From Chloroflexota bacterium (GTDB lineage Bacteria; Chloroflexota; UBA6077; JACCZL01), in assembly GCA_020845495.1 (NCBI GenBank), contig JADLFM010000237.1:1-26265 (forward strand): a stretch of DNA of 26,265 nucleotides. Direction: 5' to 3'. Every line of letters begins with the position of its first letter. The first letter of the stretch is position 1. The notes under the pieces were generated by a model. That model saw nothing but the letters and a program-made list of their open reading frames with translations. It was not told where the DNA came from and did not search any database. The translations under genes were made by a program, and so were the position numbers. Below are positions 18,219 to 25,668 of this stretch, in pieces.

Positions 18219-20039
18219 ATGAAAGCTGACATCTTGACCTTGAAAACCCTGTTCCAGAAGGACGTGCGGTACGTCATCCCGACATTCCAGCGGCCGTACG
18301 TTTGGAACCAGGAGGACCAGTGGGAGCCGCTGTGGAACGACGTCCGGAACGTCGCCGAGCAGTACCTGGAGGAGCTCGCGGTTCTTGGCGAGGGTAGTGA
18401 GGCCGTGGCGGAGGAGCGCGCCGGCCGGCACTTCCTCGGCGCGGTGGTGTTACAGCAGCAGGCCACGTCGGCGTCCGAACTCGAGACCAGACACGTCATC
18501 GACGGGCAGCAGCGCCTCACCACGCTTCAGCTCATGCTCGATGCGGCTCAGGAGGTATTCGAGCACGACGGGTTTCCGAAGGAGGCAAGGCAGCTCCGCA
18601 GGCTCGTCCTGAACGACCCTGACTACGCCGAGGGCAACCATGATCGGCTGTTCAAGGTTTGGCCTACGCTGGGCGACCGCGAGCCCTTCCGCAGAGCGAT
18701 GTCGAACGAGCTGGTAGTCGACGGCTATGAGGACGTGCCAATCGTCCAAGCCCACGATTTCTTCAAGCTCCAGACTCGGGAGTGGCTCGGTGAACATCCG
18801 GAATCGGCCAGCGCCCGAGCCCACGCCCTAGCAACCGCGCTGATGGGGCTGCTCCAGATGGTCGTGATCGACCTCTCGACCATCGATGATGCGAACGTCA
18901 TTTTCGAGACGCTGAACGCCCGAGGCACGCCGCTTCTCGCATCCGACCTCATCAAGAACGCTGTCCTGCACGCTGCGGGCCAGTCGGGGCTGAACGCCGA
19001 TCAGCTATACCAGCAGCATTGGCAGGCATTCGACCAGGAGTGGTGGCGGGCCGAGGTGCGACAGGGCCGCCTCGTCAGGCCACGCATCGATGTGTACCTG
19101 AACTACTGGCTCACCATGCGGACTGCGGAGGAAGTGCAATCTGCCTACGTCTTCCCAAGGTTCCAGAACTACGCTCTCCAAGGGAGTGATCCACCGGCGC
19201 TAACCGCGGTGGTCACCGACATCCAGGCGACGGGCGGCGTGTATCGCGAGCTCGAGACGAAGGCGGATGCCTCGGCGGAGGGACTGTTCCTGTATCGCTG
19301 GCACGTCATGGATGCGGGCGTCTCGACGCCGGTTGTCCTCTGGCTGTTTTCTCACCGAACGGAGATTGGGACATCCGGCTTCCTCGGCTCGTTGGCTGCA
19401 ATCGAAAGCTACTTCGTGCGGCGCATGGTCTGCCGCATGACGACCAAGGACTACAACAAGCTCTTCCTCGAACTCATCGCGCAACTCAAGGATCGCGATC
19501 CCGCGGCGGTGTCGGACGTCATTTCAGGCTTCCTCAGGGAACAGACGGCCGATTCTCGGTTGTGGCCAACTGACTCGCAACTCCGCGACGCGTTCCTGAC
19601 GCTGCCCCTGTACCAGCTTCTCACCAGAGGACGACTTCGAATGGTGCTCGAAGGGCTGGAGGACTCCCTGCGTTCGCCCAAGTCGGAAGGGCCGGTGACC
19701 AAGGGCGGCCTCACCATTGAGCACGTCATGCCTCAAGCTTGGCGCGACTACTGGCCGCTTGCCGCCGATGCAGGGGCTACCGCCGCCGAGGTTCGTGATC
19801 GTCTGGTACAGACGATAGGCAATCTGACCCTAGTAACGGCTCGCTTGAACCCGGCTCTCTCGAACAGCGCCTGGGCCGATCCGGCTGAGGCCTGCAAGCG
19901 CAAGGGTCTCGCAGATCACAGCGTCCTCCAGTTGAACCGGAAGCTGCTCGAAGCCGCGCCAACCACGTGGGACGAGGCCTCGATACAGGCCCGAGGCGCG
20001 GAGCTCGCGAGACTTGCGGCGACGGTCTGGCCGCGGTGA
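18219..20039 (+). CDS. DUF262/DUF1524 protein (GmrSD-like NTP-dependent nuclease)
   Basis: 606 aa from ATG 18219; an AGGAG lies 12 nt upstream, a rather long spacing. The N-terminal DUF262 (ParB-like, nucleotide-using) domain shows IPTFQRPYVWNQEDQWEPLW at residues 20-40 and the DGQQRLTT motif at 95-102; FETLNARGTPLLASDLIKN near 228 is also typical. The C-terminal DUF1524 domain carries the HNH-type motif IEHVMPQ with H502, then GNLTLVTARLNPALSN near 534 and a later K-rich stretch, as in the nuclease half of GmrS/GmrD. GmrSD enzymes cleave modified phage DNA in an NTP-dependent way. Here the two halves are one chain, as in many fused members. Last gene of the operon and only 76 bp from the convergent ImmA gene. 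The substrate is unknown; it may work with or independently of the methyltransferase system. Confidence 0.85.
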   Translation: MKADILTLKTLFQKDVRYVIPTFQRPYVWNQEDQWEPLWNDVRNVAEQYLEELAVLGEGSEAVAEERAGRHFLGAVVLQQQATSASELETRHVIDGQQRLTTLQLMLDAAQEVFEHDGFPKEARQLRRLVLNDPDYAEGNHDRLFKVWPTLGDREPFRRAMSNELVVDGYEDVPIVQAHDFFKLQTREWLGEHPESASARAHALATALMGLLQMVVIDLSTIDDANVIFETLNARGTPLLASDLIKNAVLHAAGQSGLNADQLYQQHWQAFDQEWWRAEVRQGRLVRPRIDVYLNYWLTMRTAEEVQSAYVFPRFQNYALQGSDPPALTAVVTDIQATGGVYRELETKADASAEGLFLYRWHVMDAGVSTPVVLWLFSHRTEIGTSGFLGSLAAIESYFVRRMVCRMTTKDYNKLFLELIAQLKDRDPAAVSDVISGFLREQTADSRLWPTDSQLRDAFLTLPLYQLLTRGRLRMVLEGLEDSLRSPKSEGPVTKGGLTIEHVMPQAWRDYWPLAADAGATAAEVRDRLVQTIGNLTLVTARLNPALSNSAWADPAEACKRKGLADHSVLQLNRKLLEAAPTTWDEASIQARGAELARLAATVWPR

Positions 20040-20115
20040 CCCGCTCGGCGGCCCGGACATCGTTTCGACCACCTCGAGGACCGGCCACTTGGAAGGAAGG
20101 GGTTGGCGGCTCCAG

Positions 20116-20673
20116 CTACCTTGCTGCGCTGCGGAGTTGCCGACGTGCACCGGTCACGTTGATTCGATACGTCACCATCGATTCGCTCAAGCAGAGCTCC
20201 TTCGCGATCTCACTCGTGCTCATGCGTCGTTGAAGCAACGATAGAAGCAGCGGTCGCGGGATGAGCAAACATCCTGACAACCACGCAGCCTCCTCCTCTT
20301 GTACCGCGTCACAGACGAAGAAGCTGACATCCCCTAGTCGCTCAAGTCTCGTGAGCTCGTGGTCCAACAGGACGTGAGCGAGCTCGTGAGCGAGATCGCT
20401 GTTCCGGCGCGCGGGGCTCGACAACGGATTGAGAACCACCACGATCCTGGTGGGGTTGGGGCGGAACGTGCAGGCTGAGAATGCGCCTGGCTGCACTTTC
20501 TCCAACTCGCGAAAGCGTTCACGAGATAGAAGCTCATCCCCGACCCGAACCTCGACCCCGAGGTGTTCGGCGATAGAAGTTGGCGGCACAGGATCGGCGC
20601 TGCCGAGGCCCATTTCCGAGCGGAGATCTTCCGCGAGCCGCTCGGCTTCCGCCTTGAATCCACGCCTGAGCAC
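20116..20673 (-). CDS. ImmA/IrrE-type metalloprotease
   Basis: 185 aa, GTG start at 20673, only 2 bp after the stop of the XRE gene. The zinc metalloprotease motif HELAH is at residues 96-100 (NSDLAHELAHVLLDHE), with a downstream acidic helix EEEAAWLSGCLLIP that holds the third ligand in this family. The C-terminus has a helix-turn-helix-like stretch SEIAKELCLSESMVTYRI. ImmA-family enzymes cleave or control a partner XRE repressor after a stress signal, and its gene is usually next to the repressor, as here. It would act in the cytoplasm. The two-gene unit is divergent from the ubiquitin-like operon, so it probably regulates that operon or the wider element; target not shown. Confidence 0.85.
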   Translation of the reverse strand: MLRRGFKAEAERLAEDLRSEMGLGSADPVPPTSIAEHLGVEVRVGDELLSRERFRELEKVQPGAFSACTFRPNPTRIVVVLNPLSSPARRNSDLAHELAHVLLDHELTRLERLGDVSFFVCDAVQEEEAAWLSGCLLIPRPLLLSLLQRRMSTSEIAKELCLSESMVTYRINVTGARRQLRSAAR

Positions 20674-20675
20674 AG

Positions 20676-21164
20676 CTAGTCGACCTCGGCCGCGAGTGAC
20701 TCGTCGAGCTCGGTGAGGATATCGGCTAGCATGTTCGCGGCGTGAGGTTTGAAGGTCTTCGCCGCCCGAAGATGGATTGCTGTGGTCATCGCGGGTCGCG
20801 CGAGCGCCGCGTACAGGTCACGAACCAGGCCAGCGATCCGCTCAGCAGACCCCGGGCTGAGCGAGGGATCTGCAAGGAGATGCGAAGCGATCACGTCGGG
20901 CGTACTGACCTGCCGATTTTGGGCCTCGCCGAAGAACTCGGAGGCTGACAGTCCGAGCCAGTCGACGATTCGCCTGAAGGTCTGTAGGTCCGGGATGTGG
21001 CCAGCTTCGACCCGCGCTAGGGTGTTGAAGGCAACGCCCGCCTCCGCCCCTGCCTCCCGAAGACTCAGCTGGCCGACACGGCGCTTCTCTCGGACCAACC
21101 GGCCTAGGTCTTCCAGGGTCAGTGGCGCTCCTGGTACAATGTACCCATTGGTAGACAAACTCAA
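20676..21164 (-). CDS. XRE-family helix-turn-helix regulator
   Basis: 162 aa as given, with a TTG start at 21164; a second in-frame TTG two codons later has the better ribosome-site spacing, since GAGGG lies 9 nt upstream of it. The HTH is at about residues 17-66: LEDLGRLVREKRRVGQLSLREAGAEAGVAFNTLARVEAG, described here in two blocks (helices 1-2 LGRLVREKRR..LSLREAG and recognition region AFNTLARVEAGHIPD). The C-terminal half is acidic-helical and may contact the ImmA partner. It is transcribed away from the Ubl gene across 65 bp. A perfect palindrome within its 5' end (21133-21145) is a candidate operator. It may therefore act as an autorepressor and controller of the Ubl operon; inference from layout. 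Confidence 0.8.
   Translation of the reverse strand: MSLSTNGYIVPGAPLTLEDLGRLVREKRRVGQLSLREAGAEAGVAFNTLARVEAGHIPDLQTFRRIVDWLGLSASEFFGEAQNRQVSTPDVIASHLLADPSLSPGSAERIAGLVRDLYAALARPAMTTAIHLRAAKTFKPHAANMLADILTELDESLAAEVD
21133..21145 (+). promoter_or_regulatory. Perfect palindrome overlapping a candidate extended -10 for the Ubl operon
   Basis: GGTACA-A-TGTACC forms a perfect 6-bp inverted repeat. On the + strand TACAAT (21135-21140), preceded by TG one base away, matches an extended -10 element (TG-n-TACAAT), which would start a transcript about 90 bp before the Ubl gene. No convincing -35 is visible upstream. The site lies inside the beginning of the xre coding region. A repressor bound here would block the Ubl promoter, so an ImmA/XRE control is plausible. 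Confidence 0.4.
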
Positions 21165-21229
21165 CGTCCCTCGGCTATCGTGTTCGCATCCGGGACATCG
21201 TACCGGAAATCAACGGTAGGAGCACGAAA

Positions 21230-21481
21230 GTGCCGAACGATCCTGACCTGACACTGAACATCGCGACTCCAGCGGGCCTCTACACCGCCACGTTCCCGAA
21301 GACCGCGAAGGTCTCCGAAGTGATCGTTGCCGTCGTCGAGGCGATGAGCCTGGCCGATGGTGACGCTTTCGAGCTCGCTTGGAACGGCGAGGTCCTTCAG
21401 CCGACGACTCGCCCCCTGGTCAGTTTCGGACTCGAGGACGGTGCTCAGCTCGACCTCGTCGCGACGGGCGCTGCCGTCTGA
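21230..21481 (+). CDS. Ubiquitin-like protein (Ubl) with precursor C-terminus
   Basis: 83 aa from GTG 21230, with AGGAG 7 nt upstream. The sequence has a beta-grasp pattern: strand LTLNIATPAGLYTATFP, helix VSEVIVAVVEAM, then FELAWNGEVLQPTTRPLVSFG and LDLVATG. It ends ...VATG at G80 followed by AAV. In described bacterial ubiquitination-like systems a JAB protease trims the Ubl to expose a C-terminal glycine for adenylation by the E1. A glycine three residues from the end fits that pattern, with AAV as the removed tail. There is no GG. First gene of the Ubl-E2-JAB-E1 operon; 14 bp separate it from the E2 start. Small size means identification rests on fold pattern and neighbours. Confidence 0.75.
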   Translation: MPNDPDLTLNIATPAGLYTATFPKTAKVSEVIVAVVEAMSLADGDAFELAWNGEVLQPTTRPLVSFGLEDGAQLDLVATGAAV

Positions 21482-21495
21482 GGAGCACTACGAGA

Positions 21496-21942
21496 ATGGC
21501 ATCGATCGCAGGGCTCCAGATCAACGCCGAAATCGCGGCGGTGGCGGTCCTGGCGGATGCGCGTGGCTGGGCTTTCGAGCGCGTCGACGACCACACATTC
21601 CGCATTACGCTCCCAGCAAGGGATGGTGAAAACTACCAGCTCGAGGTTGACTGCTGTGACTATCCGAGTTTCCCGCCTGCCCTACATTGGCGCGACCAAG
21701 AGAGTGGACGGCTCGAGATCTCGAGCGCCCGCCCGGCAGACGGAGGGTACTTCCACAGCTCCGGGACGATCTGCGCACCGTGGAACCGGCTCGCTTCCAT
21801 GGCGGGCGGACCCCACCCTGACTGGGCGCAGATGGACTGGAGGGAGAACCCCAAGACTGGTGCGACGCGGACTCTGGCCGCGATGATCATTCGAGTCGCC
21901 CACGAACTGCGGGCGGCGAACTACAAGGGACGCCACGGATGA
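21496..21942 (+). CDS. E2-like ubiquitin-conjugating enzyme homologue
   Basis: 148 aa from ATG 21496; an in-frame extension from 21379 would overlap the Ubl gene and is not needed. Catalytic cysteine candidate is C93 in the sequence SSGTICAPWN, which matches the E2 pattern of a histidine/asparagine-containing turn followed by x-G-x-I-C. Preceding beta strands read TFRITLPARDGENYQLEVDC and YPSFPPALHWR, with the typical YP-x-x-PP segment of UBC folds. C-terminal helices follow. E2 enzymes accept the Ubl from the E1 as a thioester and pass it to target lysines. The stop overlaps the JAB start by ATGA. No E3 gene is present in the window. Confidence 0.8.
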   Translation: MASIAGLQINAEIAAVAVLADARGWAFERVDDHTFRITLPARDGENYQLEVDCCDYPSFPPALHWRDQESGRLEISSARPADGGYFHSSGTICAPWNRLASMAGGPHPDWAQMDWRENPKTGATRTLAAMIIRVAHELRAANYKGRHG

Positions 21943-22457
21943 GCCTGCGGCGCCTCCGCGCTCGTCTGCTGCCTCGGCGGAGCCGGCTCGTTCGCCGGCG
22001 CACGCCCCCACGTCGTGTGGTACTCACCTCGGACTGTGCGCAGTCGATCTGCCGCGAACTACGAGCATCAGCGAACAGGCGACACGAGGGAATCGTTTAC
22101 CTCATTGGGATTGTGTCACCAATGACTACGCTGGCGATCGAAGCCCTGCGGCCCGATGCTCGAACCACGAGCGGGAGCGTCGATGTAGCTGCGCTCGCCC
22201 TCGCGCCAGTGATCCGCAGGGCCGCGGTAAGCGGGTTGCAGGTTGTAGGCCAAGTACACACACACCCCGGGATCGCATACCACAGCGACGGTGATCTTGT
22301 CGGAATGCACATCCGATTCCCCGGCTATGCATCGATCGTCATCCCTAACTACGGGTCGTTGCTTCCCGATATCGCGGGCCATCACGCGCTTGTCTGGACT
22401 GAAGATGGCTTTGAGCAGCCAAGCTCAGTGGTGGTGCTACAGAGAGGATCGCCATGA
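21939..22457 (+). CDS. JAB/JAMM-type deubiquitinase-like metalloprotease
   Basis: 172 aa from ATG 21939, in ATGA overlap with the E2 stop. The N-terminus is arginine-rich. Zinc-site residues of a JAMM protease are visible: E50 (HEGIVYLIG), H107 and H109 (VHTHPG), S116 and D119 (HSDGD). Canonical JAMM spacing is H-x-H-x7-S-x2-D; here there are six rather than seven residues between the second histidine and the serine, a one-residue shortening of the loop. In related systems this enzyme trims the Ubl precursor and removes conjugates. Overlaps the E1 start by ATGA. Confidence 0.8.
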   Translation: MSLRRLRARLLPRRSRLVRRRTPPRRVVLTSDCAQSICRELRASANRRHEGIVYLIGIVSPMTTLAIEALRPDARTTSGSVDVAALALAPVIRRAAVSGLQVVGQVHTHPGIAYHSDGDLVGMHIRFPGYASIVIPNYGSLLPDIAGHHALVWTEDGFEQPSSVVVLQRGSP

Positions 22458-23815
22458 CCCCGCCAGAGTTCGATCGGAAGTGGCGTGACCGTCAGCTCCG
22501 CTACCCGGGCGGAGTCACGATGCCAACCGATCAAGACATCCACATTTGTTTGGACAGGGCCTATGGCAAAACTCCGGAAGGACAGTACGCGGCGATCGTC
22601 GCTGCGAGCTTGTTCTCTCGTATGACCACCCGATTGGCCTTCGATATTGGTCAGACCGCGCTCCACGACTCCCTGCCGTGGGATGGGGATCTTCGGGATG
22701 TCGTCGCCCAATCGATGGCCGCTGCCCACCCTGACGGGCGCTACGAGCTGCGATCCGCCGAAGAGCATGAGTTCCGCGTCACGCTGGGTCCAGCTGGACC
22801 GGGCATCGTCGCACACGGTGCCGGTTGGGACGCGTACGTGGGCAGTGGGTCCGACGTTTCGCCGCTCAGGGGATCGAACGGATTCAATCCCATCGGCAGT
22901 GCGTTATCGGTCATCCTCGCGGCTGCGCACTTGGCCTCACGAGGGCCCACCGTCCGAACGTCGCCGCTGCTGGCCAACGCGCTAACCTGGCGAGAAGAGC
23001 CGGCTACCGGTGCTGCCGCGATGACATCGCTACAAGGAATCAGCTCTGGAAACTTATGGATCGTCGGCACAGGTTCAGTAGGGACGGCCACGCTGTTTTT
23101 TCTGACCGGCGTGACGCGGAGCTTCCAACCGGTCCTTGTTGACCACGATGCGGTCTCGGTGGAGAACATCACGCGATCACCCCTATTCACCTGGCAGGAC
23201 GCGCTTGCGGAGCAGCCGAAGGTCGTCGTCGTCGAGCGGTTCCTGAAAGACTCGGGCGTGGCCACGGTGAAGTCCTTCGCCGAATCGCTGGACGGCATAC
23301 GGTCGGTCTGGACCAACCGTGAGCAGGGAACGCCCGATGCGCTGGTCGCCACTGCCAATGAACGCGCAGTGCGATCGCTCATCGAGAGCAGCCTCCCTCC
23401 TCTCCAGGTCTACGCCACCACTGGCAAATCGTGGCAGTGCACGCTGATTCGCCACATCCCGCTCATCGATGCCTGCTCTCGATGCCTGCCTGGCCTCGAG
23501 GTTGCCAGTGCCCCTCCCCTATGCGCGACTGATGCCACCGTCAACTCTGGGCTCCCAACGAACGGGATCGATGCGGCTCTGCCGTTCCTTTCCTACATGG
23601 CGGGGCTGATGACCGCGACCGAACTCGTGAAAGCGGAGCTGGATGGCTACCCGTTCACCCCTAATCGGGTCTTCTTCGAGGCGAAGGCTTCGAAACCCTT
23701 TCGGCACGTCAGACTGGAAACGCGGGGCGACTGCGCATGCCGGACGCGGGACCGCGGGTTGCACGGCGCCGCGATCGTCGGCAGCCGCCATGCCCATCTC
23801 AGCCCAGTCCCGTGA
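22454..23815 (+). CDS. E1-like Ubl-activating enzyme with inactive N-terminal adenylation-type domain
   Basis: 453 aa from ATG 22454 (ATGA overlap with the JAB stop). The first 190 residues form an apparently inactive Rossmann-like domain with a GWDAYVGSG and NPIGSALSVILAAA stretch, as in bacterial E1 proteins with an IAD. The active domain shows G205-x-G-x-x-G (VGTGSVG), D230/D232 in DHDAVSVENITRS for ATP/Mg binding, and a cysteine pair C341/C344 (CSRCLPG), with C427/C429 (CAC) as likely further zinc ligands. C357 (PLCATDA) corresponds to the cross-over cysteine of MoeB/ThiF and is a candidate for the thioester cysteine. It would adenylate the Ubl C-terminus and pass it to the E2. Assignment as E1 is firm; which cysteine is catalytic is inference. 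Confidence 0.85.
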   Translation: MTPPEFDRKWRDRQLRYPGGVTMPTDQDIHICLDRAYGKTPEGQYAAIVAASLFSRMTTRLAFDIGQTALHDSLPWDGDLRDVVAQSMAAAHPDGRYELRSAEEHEFRVTLGPAGPGIVAHGAGWDAYVGSGSDVSPLRGSNGFNPIGSALSVILAAAHLASRGPTVRTSPLLANALTWREEPATGAAAMTSLQGISSGNLWIVGTGSVGTATLFFLTGVTRSFQPVLVDHDAVSVENITRSPLFTWQDALAEQPKVVVVERFLKDSGVATVKSFAESLDGIRSVWTNREQGTPDALVATANERAVRSLIESSLPPLQVYATTGKSWQCTLIRHIPLIDACSRCLPGLEVASAPPLCATDATVNSGLPTNGIDAALPFLSYMAGLMTATELVKAELDGYPFTPNRVFFEAKASKPFRHVRLETRGDCACRTRDRGLHGAAIVGSRHAHLSPVP

Positions 23816-23962
23816 ACGGCCCGTCGGTCGACGGCGTCACGACGAGCCACCCCGATCTTCCGCCGGCGCTGGAGCAATCTGCCACGTGGTCATCGAGCCG
23901 TCTTACCGGTCGCCGCGAAGGATCGAGGAGAACTTCTAGTGAGGTCGAACACGACCCCCCGC

Positions 23963-24196
23963 CTAGGCCCCAATCGAGTCCTGGATCATTCCAGCGATAA
24001 CCCTGGCCAGGAGGACGATCGAGAAGCCGATCAGGGCATTGACGATCGCCGACTTGCCGCGCTCCATCTGGTGGGGGCTGCCGGCGGCGGACATGTAGAG
24101 GAAGGCGCCCCACATCACGAAGAAGGCGGCCACGGCCGCGCCGACGCCCATACCGATGTTGAGCAGGTTTTCGAAGAGGGTGTTGATCTGTTCCAT
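23963..24196 (-). CDS. VirB2/TrbC-type pilin-like small membrane protein
   Basis: 77 aa. ATG 24196 is chosen because AGGAGG lies 8 nt upstream; a GTG at 24199 is directly adjacent but worse placed. Two hydrophobic helices flank a short loop: MGVGAAVAAFFVMWGAFLYM and AIVNALIGFSIVLLARVIAG, with the intervening SAAGSPHQMERGK. This two-helix layout with G-rich helices is that of VirB2/TrbC-like pilins or small T4SS inner-membrane proteins. No long signal peptide is evident. Last gene of the minus-strand conjugation block, 12 bp after the TcpC-like gene. A 5-bp hairpin (23943-23956) lies past its end, without a U-tract. Confidence 0.7.
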   Translation of the reverse strand: MEQINTLFENLLNIGMGVGAAVAAFFVMWGAFLYMSAAGSPHQMERGKSAIVNALIGFSIVLLARVIAGMIQDSIGA

Positions 24197-24208
24197 CACG
24201 TCGGCCTC

Positions 24209-24727
24209 CTATCTGCCGGTGTTCTGAATGGGTTCTTCCGACCGCAGCCGGAACTCCGCCACGAGCCAGCGGCCCTCGACGCGGACGAGCCGGCAGGTCA
24301 CGTGCTGCTGGAGCCGTTGCTCACGGAGCTGACCAGTTGTGGCGTCGACAGCACGGCGGGTCTGTTCGGTGGTCGCTGACACCGTCGCTTCGGTGTCGCT
24401 GTAGGCGGTGACCTGGACCGAGACGGCGCCGGTCGTCATCGTTTGCTGCTGACCGAGCGCCGACGGGTCGACCTGTGAGGTGGCGACCGCGGCGTGCACG
24501 TCGCCGGTGCTCAGGCCCAACAGCCGCTCCCGGTAAGCATTCGCCTCGCGGAAGTCGAAGGTGCCGTACGCCTCGACGAAGAGGCGAGCCGCTTCCTCCA
24601 CCTCGCCCATGCCTTCGCCCTGGCCACGCAGCCGGTTGGCTCCCTGCCAGCCGCTGACCATCGCTATTGCGAGCAGCGTCGCGGCGATCCCGCCGAGGAT
24701 GAGCATCACGCCACGTCCGCCGGTCAC
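24209..24727 (-). CDS. TcpC/VirB8-like single-pass conjugation protein
   Basis: 172 aa from GTG 24727, overlapping the stop of the upstream hydrolase gene (GTGA); an ATG at 24706, seven codons later, is an alternative. A single membrane helix is seen near the N-terminus (LILGGIAATLLAIAMVSGW), followed by an extracellular-type domain with alternating strands: AVSVQVTAYSDTEATVSATT and HVTCRLVRVEGRWLVAEFRL. This resembles NTF2-like periplasmic/external domains of VirB8/TcpC T4SS components, but sequence identity is not checked. A longer frame upstream to 25177 runs antisense-like through the hydrolase gene in another frame and is not a real extension. Confidence 0.65.
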   Translation of the reverse strand: MTGGRGVMLILGGIAATLLAIAMVSGWQGANRLRGQGEGMGEVEEAARLFVEAYGTFDFREANAYRERLLGLSTGDVHAAVATSQVDPSALGQQQTMTTGAVSVQVTAYSDTEATVSATTEQTRRAVDATTGQLREQRLQQHVTCRLVRVEGRWLVAEFRLRSEEPIQNTGR

Positions 24728-25659
24728 GCGACGGGTCCTTTCACCGGGCGCCCGGCGCTGGCGAAGTGCCTGGCCCAGTAGGGGTTGTCCAGCGACACCT
24801 CTTTCACGAACTCGCCGGGTTGGGTGGCCATGATCACGACACCGTTGCCGGCGTAGATGCCGACGTGGGTGATGCGTTCGTGGGACGGGTAGGTGTTCTC
24901 GTAGAAGAGGAGGTCGCCCGGCTGGAGGAACTCCAGCGCCACGGGCATCGTGGCGTTGAACTGCGCCTGCGACGTGCGCGGGAGGGAAATGCCAAGCTGG
25001 GAGTAGATCCACTGCGTCAGGCCCGAGCAGTCGAAGCTCCCCGGCCCGGCGGCGCCCCAGACGTAGGGCAGTCCGAGCCGGGATCGCGCCAGCGCGACGG
25101 CCTGAGCCGGGATGCCCGCCGGGTCGAGGTAGCCGTAGCTGGTGGCGATGCTGAGGACGTGGTCGACGTAGGACCACGAGTGGTTGTAGGCGTAGAGCGC
25201 ACTCCGCAGGTTGCCGGGGGCTCCGTTGGCGAGCAGGAGCTGGGCGGCGGCGGGCAGGCAGTCGTGGTAGTTGAGCGGGTCAGCCACACCGTCGCCGTCC
25301 CCATCGACCCCGTACTGGCCCCAGGTCGCGGGCATGAACTGGCAGTAGCCCAGGGCGCCGGCCGAGCTCGGGCCCATGTTCGCGCCGAAGCCCGACTCGA
25401 CCTTCGCGACCGCCGCCAGCACCTGCCAGGGGATGCCCGTCGCTGCCGCCACCCGTTGCATCACGACGAGGTGGTCGGCGGGAATTTCAGCGAGCGCCGC
25501 TGCGGAAGCCGGCGATTGGGCGATGCCGGGAGCGCCACCGAGCGCGGCCATGAGGAAGAGCATCGGTGCGAGCAAGACGACCCCGACGACCCCAGCGACC
25601 TTGAGGCCCTCGCTCCCGACGCTGCCGAAGATGTCCCCTGTAGGTGGGTTGGCGTTCAT
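24724..25659 (-). CDS. Lysozyme-like plus NlpC/P60 (C40) peptidoglycan hydrolase
   Basis: 311 aa from ATG 25659, with GGAG 6 nt upstream. A membrane segment near residues 18-42 anchors it. The soluble-lytic-transglycosylase-like domain has IPWQVLAAVAKVESGF, LGYCQFMPATW and a Y-N-H-S-W-like end. The C-terminal NlpC/P60 domain has GLPYVWGAAGPGSFDCSGLT with catalytic cysteine in DCSG, followed by PGDLLFYE and HVGIYAGNG with catalytic histidine. Such bifunctional hydrolases (CwlT/Orf14-type) open the cell wall for conjugative transfer in Gram-positive type elements. Neighbours: TrbL-like gene ends 9 bp upstream. Confidence 0.9.
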   Translation of the reverse strand: MNANPPTGDIFGSVGSEGLKVAGVVGVVLLAPMLFLMAALGGAPGIAQSPASAAALAEIPADHLVVMQRVAAATGIPWQVLAAVAKVESGFGANMGPSSAGALGYCQFMPATWGQYGVDGDGDGVADPLNYHDCLPAAAQLLLANGAPGNLRSALYAYNHSWSYVDHVLSIATSYGYLDPAGIPAQAVALARSRLGLPYVWGAAGPGSFDCSGLTQWIYSQLGISLPRTSQAQFNATMPVALEFLQPGDLLFYENTYPSHERITHVGIYAGNGVVIMATQPGEFVKEVSLDNPYWARHFASAGRPVKGPVA

Positions 25660-25668
25660 GGCGCGCTC

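Noticed and set aside
23790..23939. Possible 49-aa protein ending GAICHVVIEPSYRSPRRIEENF-like, after the E1 gene
   Set aside because: It overlaps the E1 end out of frame, no ribosome site; a GTG at 23812 in another frame is equally possible. The tail looks protein-like, so a remnant of a small gene remains possible.
23943..23956. GGTCG-AACA-CGACC hairpin as terminator between convergent genes
   Set aside because: Five-bp stem and no U-tract on either strand.
24728..25177. N-terminal extension of the TcpC-like gene
   Set aside because: It runs through the hydrolase gene in another frame; GTG 24727 overlaps that gene's stop.
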